Below, piece after piece: positions 43,302 to 45,344 of a stretch of DNA of 45,344 nucleotides. Made by a program: the position numbers and the translations under genes. The number at the start of each line of letters is the position of its first letter. The first letter of the stretch is position 1. The DNA is from Eubacteriales bacterium. Lineage in GTDB: Bacteria; Bacillota; Clostridia; Lachnospirales; Lachnospiraceae. Under the pieces are notes generated by a model. That model was given only the letters and a program-made list of their open reading frames with translations, made no database searches and was not told the DNA's origin. The stretch covers positions 1 to 45,344 of the forward strand of contig JAUNGJ010000003.1 of NCBI GenBank assembly GCA_030524585.1, in the 5' to 3' direction.

Positions 43302-43323
43302 TCTTCTTTCCTCCTGCTGTCCT

Positions 43324-44709
43324 TTATCTCTCATATTCTCTCAAATACTGTTTATATTGCTTAATTACCTGAACCATAGCTCTTTTCCCCGGCGCTCCTA
43401 TAGTCACACGCTTATTGACACAGGTCTCCATGCTGATGGCATCATAGATATCCTCCTCAAACACCGGTGAAATACGTCTATATTCTTCCAGCGTCATATC
43501 ATCCAGGGCTATGTCCTTCTCAATACAGTACAATACAAGCTGTCCCACGATACCATGCGCATCCCGGAAAGGCACTCCATGGTTGACCAGATAATCCGCC
43601 GCATCTGTGGCATTGGTAAATCCATGTTTTGCACTTGCCTCCATTCGGTCCGTCTTAAACTGCATGGTTCTTAACATTCCGGTAAACAGAGCGATACATC
43701 CCTTTGCCGTATCCATGGCATCGAAACACATCTCCTTGTCTTCCTGCATATCTTTATTGTATGCCAGCGGAATCCCCTTCATGGTAGTAAGAAGCGACAT
43801 CAGCGCTCCGTATACCCTTCCGGTTTTCCCCCGCACCAGCTCCGCAATATCCGGGTTCTTCTTCTGAGGCATAATACTGCTTCCGGTACTGTATGCATCG
43901 TCAATCTCCACAAACTGGTATTCATTGGAATTCCAGATAATTACTTCCTCGGAAAACCGAGAGAGATGCATCATCACCGTTGACAGCGCAGACAGAAGCT
44001 CAATCAGGTAATCTCTGTCCGCCACTCCGTCGATACTGTTCAGTGTCGGCCCATCAAATCCCAGAAGCTTTGCCGTATACTCTCTGTCCAGCGGATAAGT
44101 CGTCCCCGCAAGCGCACCGGAACCTAATGGACAGGTGTTCATTCTTTTGTAAATGTCCCGCATTCTCTCATGATCACGCTTAAACATCTCAAAATAAGCT
44201 CCCATATGATGGGCAAGCGTAATCGGCTGTGCCTTCTGCAAATGCGTAAACCCAGGCATAATCGTCTCAGTATGCTCCTCCATAACACCAAGAATTGCCC
44301 GGAGGAGCTCTTCGATCAGACGGTCGATCTGAGTAATCTCATCTCTGGTATAAAGCTTCATATCCAGAGCTACCTGGTCATTCCTGCTCCTTCCAGTGTG
44401 AAGCTTCTTGCCCGGCTCGCCAATGCGGCTGGTCAGCGTTGCCTCCACGAAGCTGTGTATGTCCTCATATGTATCCGATATCTGGAGTTTTCCCTTTTCC
44501 ACATCAGAAAGAATGCCTTCCAATCCCTCTATGATCTGCTCCTTTTCTGTCTCCGTAAGAATTCCCTGCTTTGCGAGCATCATCACATGGGCAATGCTGC
44601 CGCGAATATCCTGTGCGTACATTTTCCGGTCAAACGAGATGGAAGCATTAAAATTATAAACCAGTTGGTCCGTTTCTTTTGTAAAACGGCCTCCCCATAG
44701 CTGTGCCAT
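43324..44709 (-). CDS. argH: Argininosuccinate lyase
   Basis: A 461-residue fumarase/aspartase-superfamily enzyme releasing fumarate and arginine, the last step of arginine synthesis. It begins [22 protein letters not shown], contains [39 protein letters not shown] with the catalytic histidine, and the signature [12 protein letters not shown] holding the mobile-loop serine. The start is placed at 44709 rather than 44742 because AGAGGAA lies at normal distance and family members begin at this point. It precedes asd by 22 nt. No argG is in the window. Confidence 0.97.
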   Translation of the reverse strand: MAQLWGGRFTKETDQLVYNFNASISFDRKMYAQDIRGSIAHVMMLAKQGILTETEKEQIIEGLEGILSDVEKGKLQISDTYEDIHSFVEATLTSRIGEPGKKLHTGRSRNDQVALDMKLYTRDEITQIDRLIEELLRAILGVMEEHTETIMPGFTHLQKAQPITLAHHMGAYFEMFKRDHERMRDIYKRMNTCPLGSGALAGTTYPLDREYTAKLLGFDGPTLNSIDGVADRDYLIELLSALSTVMMHLSRFSEEVIIWNSNEYQFVEIDDAYSTGSSIMPQKKNPDIAELVRGKTGRVYGALMSLLTTMKGIPLAYNKDMQEDKEMCFDAMDTAKGCIALFTGMLRTMQFKTDRMEASAKHGFTNATDAADYLVNHGVPFRDAHGIVGQLVLYCIEKDIALDDMTLEEYRRISPVFEEDIYDAISMETCVNKRVTIGAPGKRAMVQVIKQYKQYLREYER

Positions 44710-44834
44710 AATATTCCTCTTTCTATTATCATTCTTTTTCAAAATTTTCAGTTAGATATTGTACCATACTTGTCTGGTCTTGAAAAGACTTGGCATTTAT
44801 TTTTACTTATATTTCATGATTTTTGAACTTTTAT

Positions 44835-45344
44835 CTATTGATTTTTCTGTCCCGCCTTCCGTTTTTCTGCCTCCATATAGGAATACACGCAGCCACAGTA
44901 GTCCTGTCTGTACAATTCATGCTCCTTTGACAGTTCTATGGAACGCTTATAGCCATTTTTCTTTTTAAAATCCGAAAGCAGATATTCCACTCCATATTCC
45001 CTGGCAAGCTTCATTCCAATCTCATTTAGCTTTTCTGCATTTTTTAAGGGACTAATACTTAATGTAGTGGTAAAGTAATCGTACTCTCCTTCCCAGGCAA
45101 GCTTTGCTGCCTCTCTTAAGCGGAGCTCATAGCATCGCATACAGCGCTCTCCACCCTCCTTTTCCTCCTCCAGCCCACTTGCGATCTCATAAAACCGCTC
45201 TTTCTCATACGGTCCTGCCACAAAAGAAATCGGATGCTTCGCAGAGAGCTCGTCAATCAATCTCTGCTGCTCTACAATTCTTTTTGAATACTCTGATTCC
45301 GGATAAATATTGGGATTATAATAAAATACTGTAATTTCAAAGTA
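44835..45344 (-). CDS. queH: Epoxyqueuosine reductase QueH, 3' part
   Basis: The frame is open to the right edge and adds 28 codons (starting YFEITVFYYNPNIYPESEY) upstream of the first possible start inside the window, so the 5' end is missing. QueH reduces epoxyqueuosine to queuosine in tRNA. The visible part has GGERCMRCYELRLREAAKLA and RQDYCGCVYSY, the cysteine pairs that bind the Fe-S cluster and metal; the N-terminal cysteine pair lies outside the window. The motif VFYYNPNI matches the start region of the family. It ends 125 nt before argH, with no strong terminator seen. Confidence 0.92.
   Translation of the reverse strand, partial: YFEITVFYYNPNIYPESEYSKRIVEQQRLIDELSAKHPISFVAGPYEKERFYEIASGLEEEKEGGERCMRCYELRLREAAKLAWEGEYDYFTTTLSISPLKNAEKLNEIGMKLAREYGVEYLLSDFKKKNGYKRSIELSKEHELYRQDYCGCVYSYMEAEKRKAGQKNQ

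Noticed and set aside
44710-44834. T-box or arginine-responsive leader before argH
   Set aside because: About 125 nt with no T-box sequence or terminator/antiterminator pair; only a weak TTTTCA-17-TACAAT match.
1-45344. CRISPR array, defence island or insertion sequence
   Set aside because: No regularly spaced repeats, cas genes, transposase or terminal inverted repeats were seen on either strand.

Overview
The window looks like a chromosomal segment of an anaerobic, spore-forming, low-to-moderate-GC Bacillota, most likely a gut Lachnospiraceae (Clostridium cluster XIVa) species. This is an inference from the gene families: spoIIM and a SpoVB-like flippase, a Gram-positive LexA box at recA, an Rrf2-led nifS/nifU/mnmA cluster, a giant 2-hydroxyacyl-CoA dehydratase activase fusion, and a wall-anchored M64 peptidase. 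No transposase, prophage, CRISPR array or plasmid gene was seen. Genes are densely packed, no gene-free stretch exceeds 300 bases, and most lie on the minus strand.

Layout. 1-1016 (-): two permeases of a peptide/nickel-type ABC transporter, the second cut by the window edge. 1267-3722 (+): a PucR regulator and an ornithine aminotransferase. 3838-4073 (-): a self-contained tRNA-Leu(CAA) unit with promoter, leader hairpin and terminator. 4084-7743 (-): lysA, pyk and a rhomboid-like membrane protein with a Cys-rich tail. 8002-14350 (+): the activase fusion, a TetR-type regulator and a radical SAM/SPASM protein, with several palindromes between them. 14403-19163 (-): the lower-glycolysis operon gap-pgk-tpiA-gpmI, with a strong hairpin between gap and pgk. 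19374-23426 (-): iscR-type regulator, nifS, nifU, mnmA and a PHP phosphatase. 23559-24893 (+): SpoVB/MurJ-like flippase. 24991-27816 (-): secreted M64 peptidase with a second, apparently inactive copy of its catalytic domain and a terminator-like hairpin in its leader. 28109-33434 (-): recA-recX, rny, NUDIX hydrolase, spoIIM and a truncated XerD-like protein. 33654-35240 (-): a sodium:solute symporter. 35435-40303 (-): ppk1, topB and a left-handed beta-helix protein. 40547-42178 (+): an ABC-F ATPase. 42216-45344 (-): asd, argH and the 3' part of queH.

How it fits together. Most of the window is housekeeping: glycolysis from GAP to 3PG/2PG plus pyruvate kinase, aspartate-family and arginine biosynthesis, Fe-S and tRNA-thiolation sulfur transfer, SOS recombination and RNA turnover. 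The less ordinary parts are the activase/TetR/radical SAM block, the M64 gene with its leader, a XerD-like protein that has lost its catalytic residues at the spoIIM locus, and a rhomboid relative without protease residues. Promoters with good -35/-10 matches and 17-bp spacers were found ahead of nine units; they are sequence matches only.
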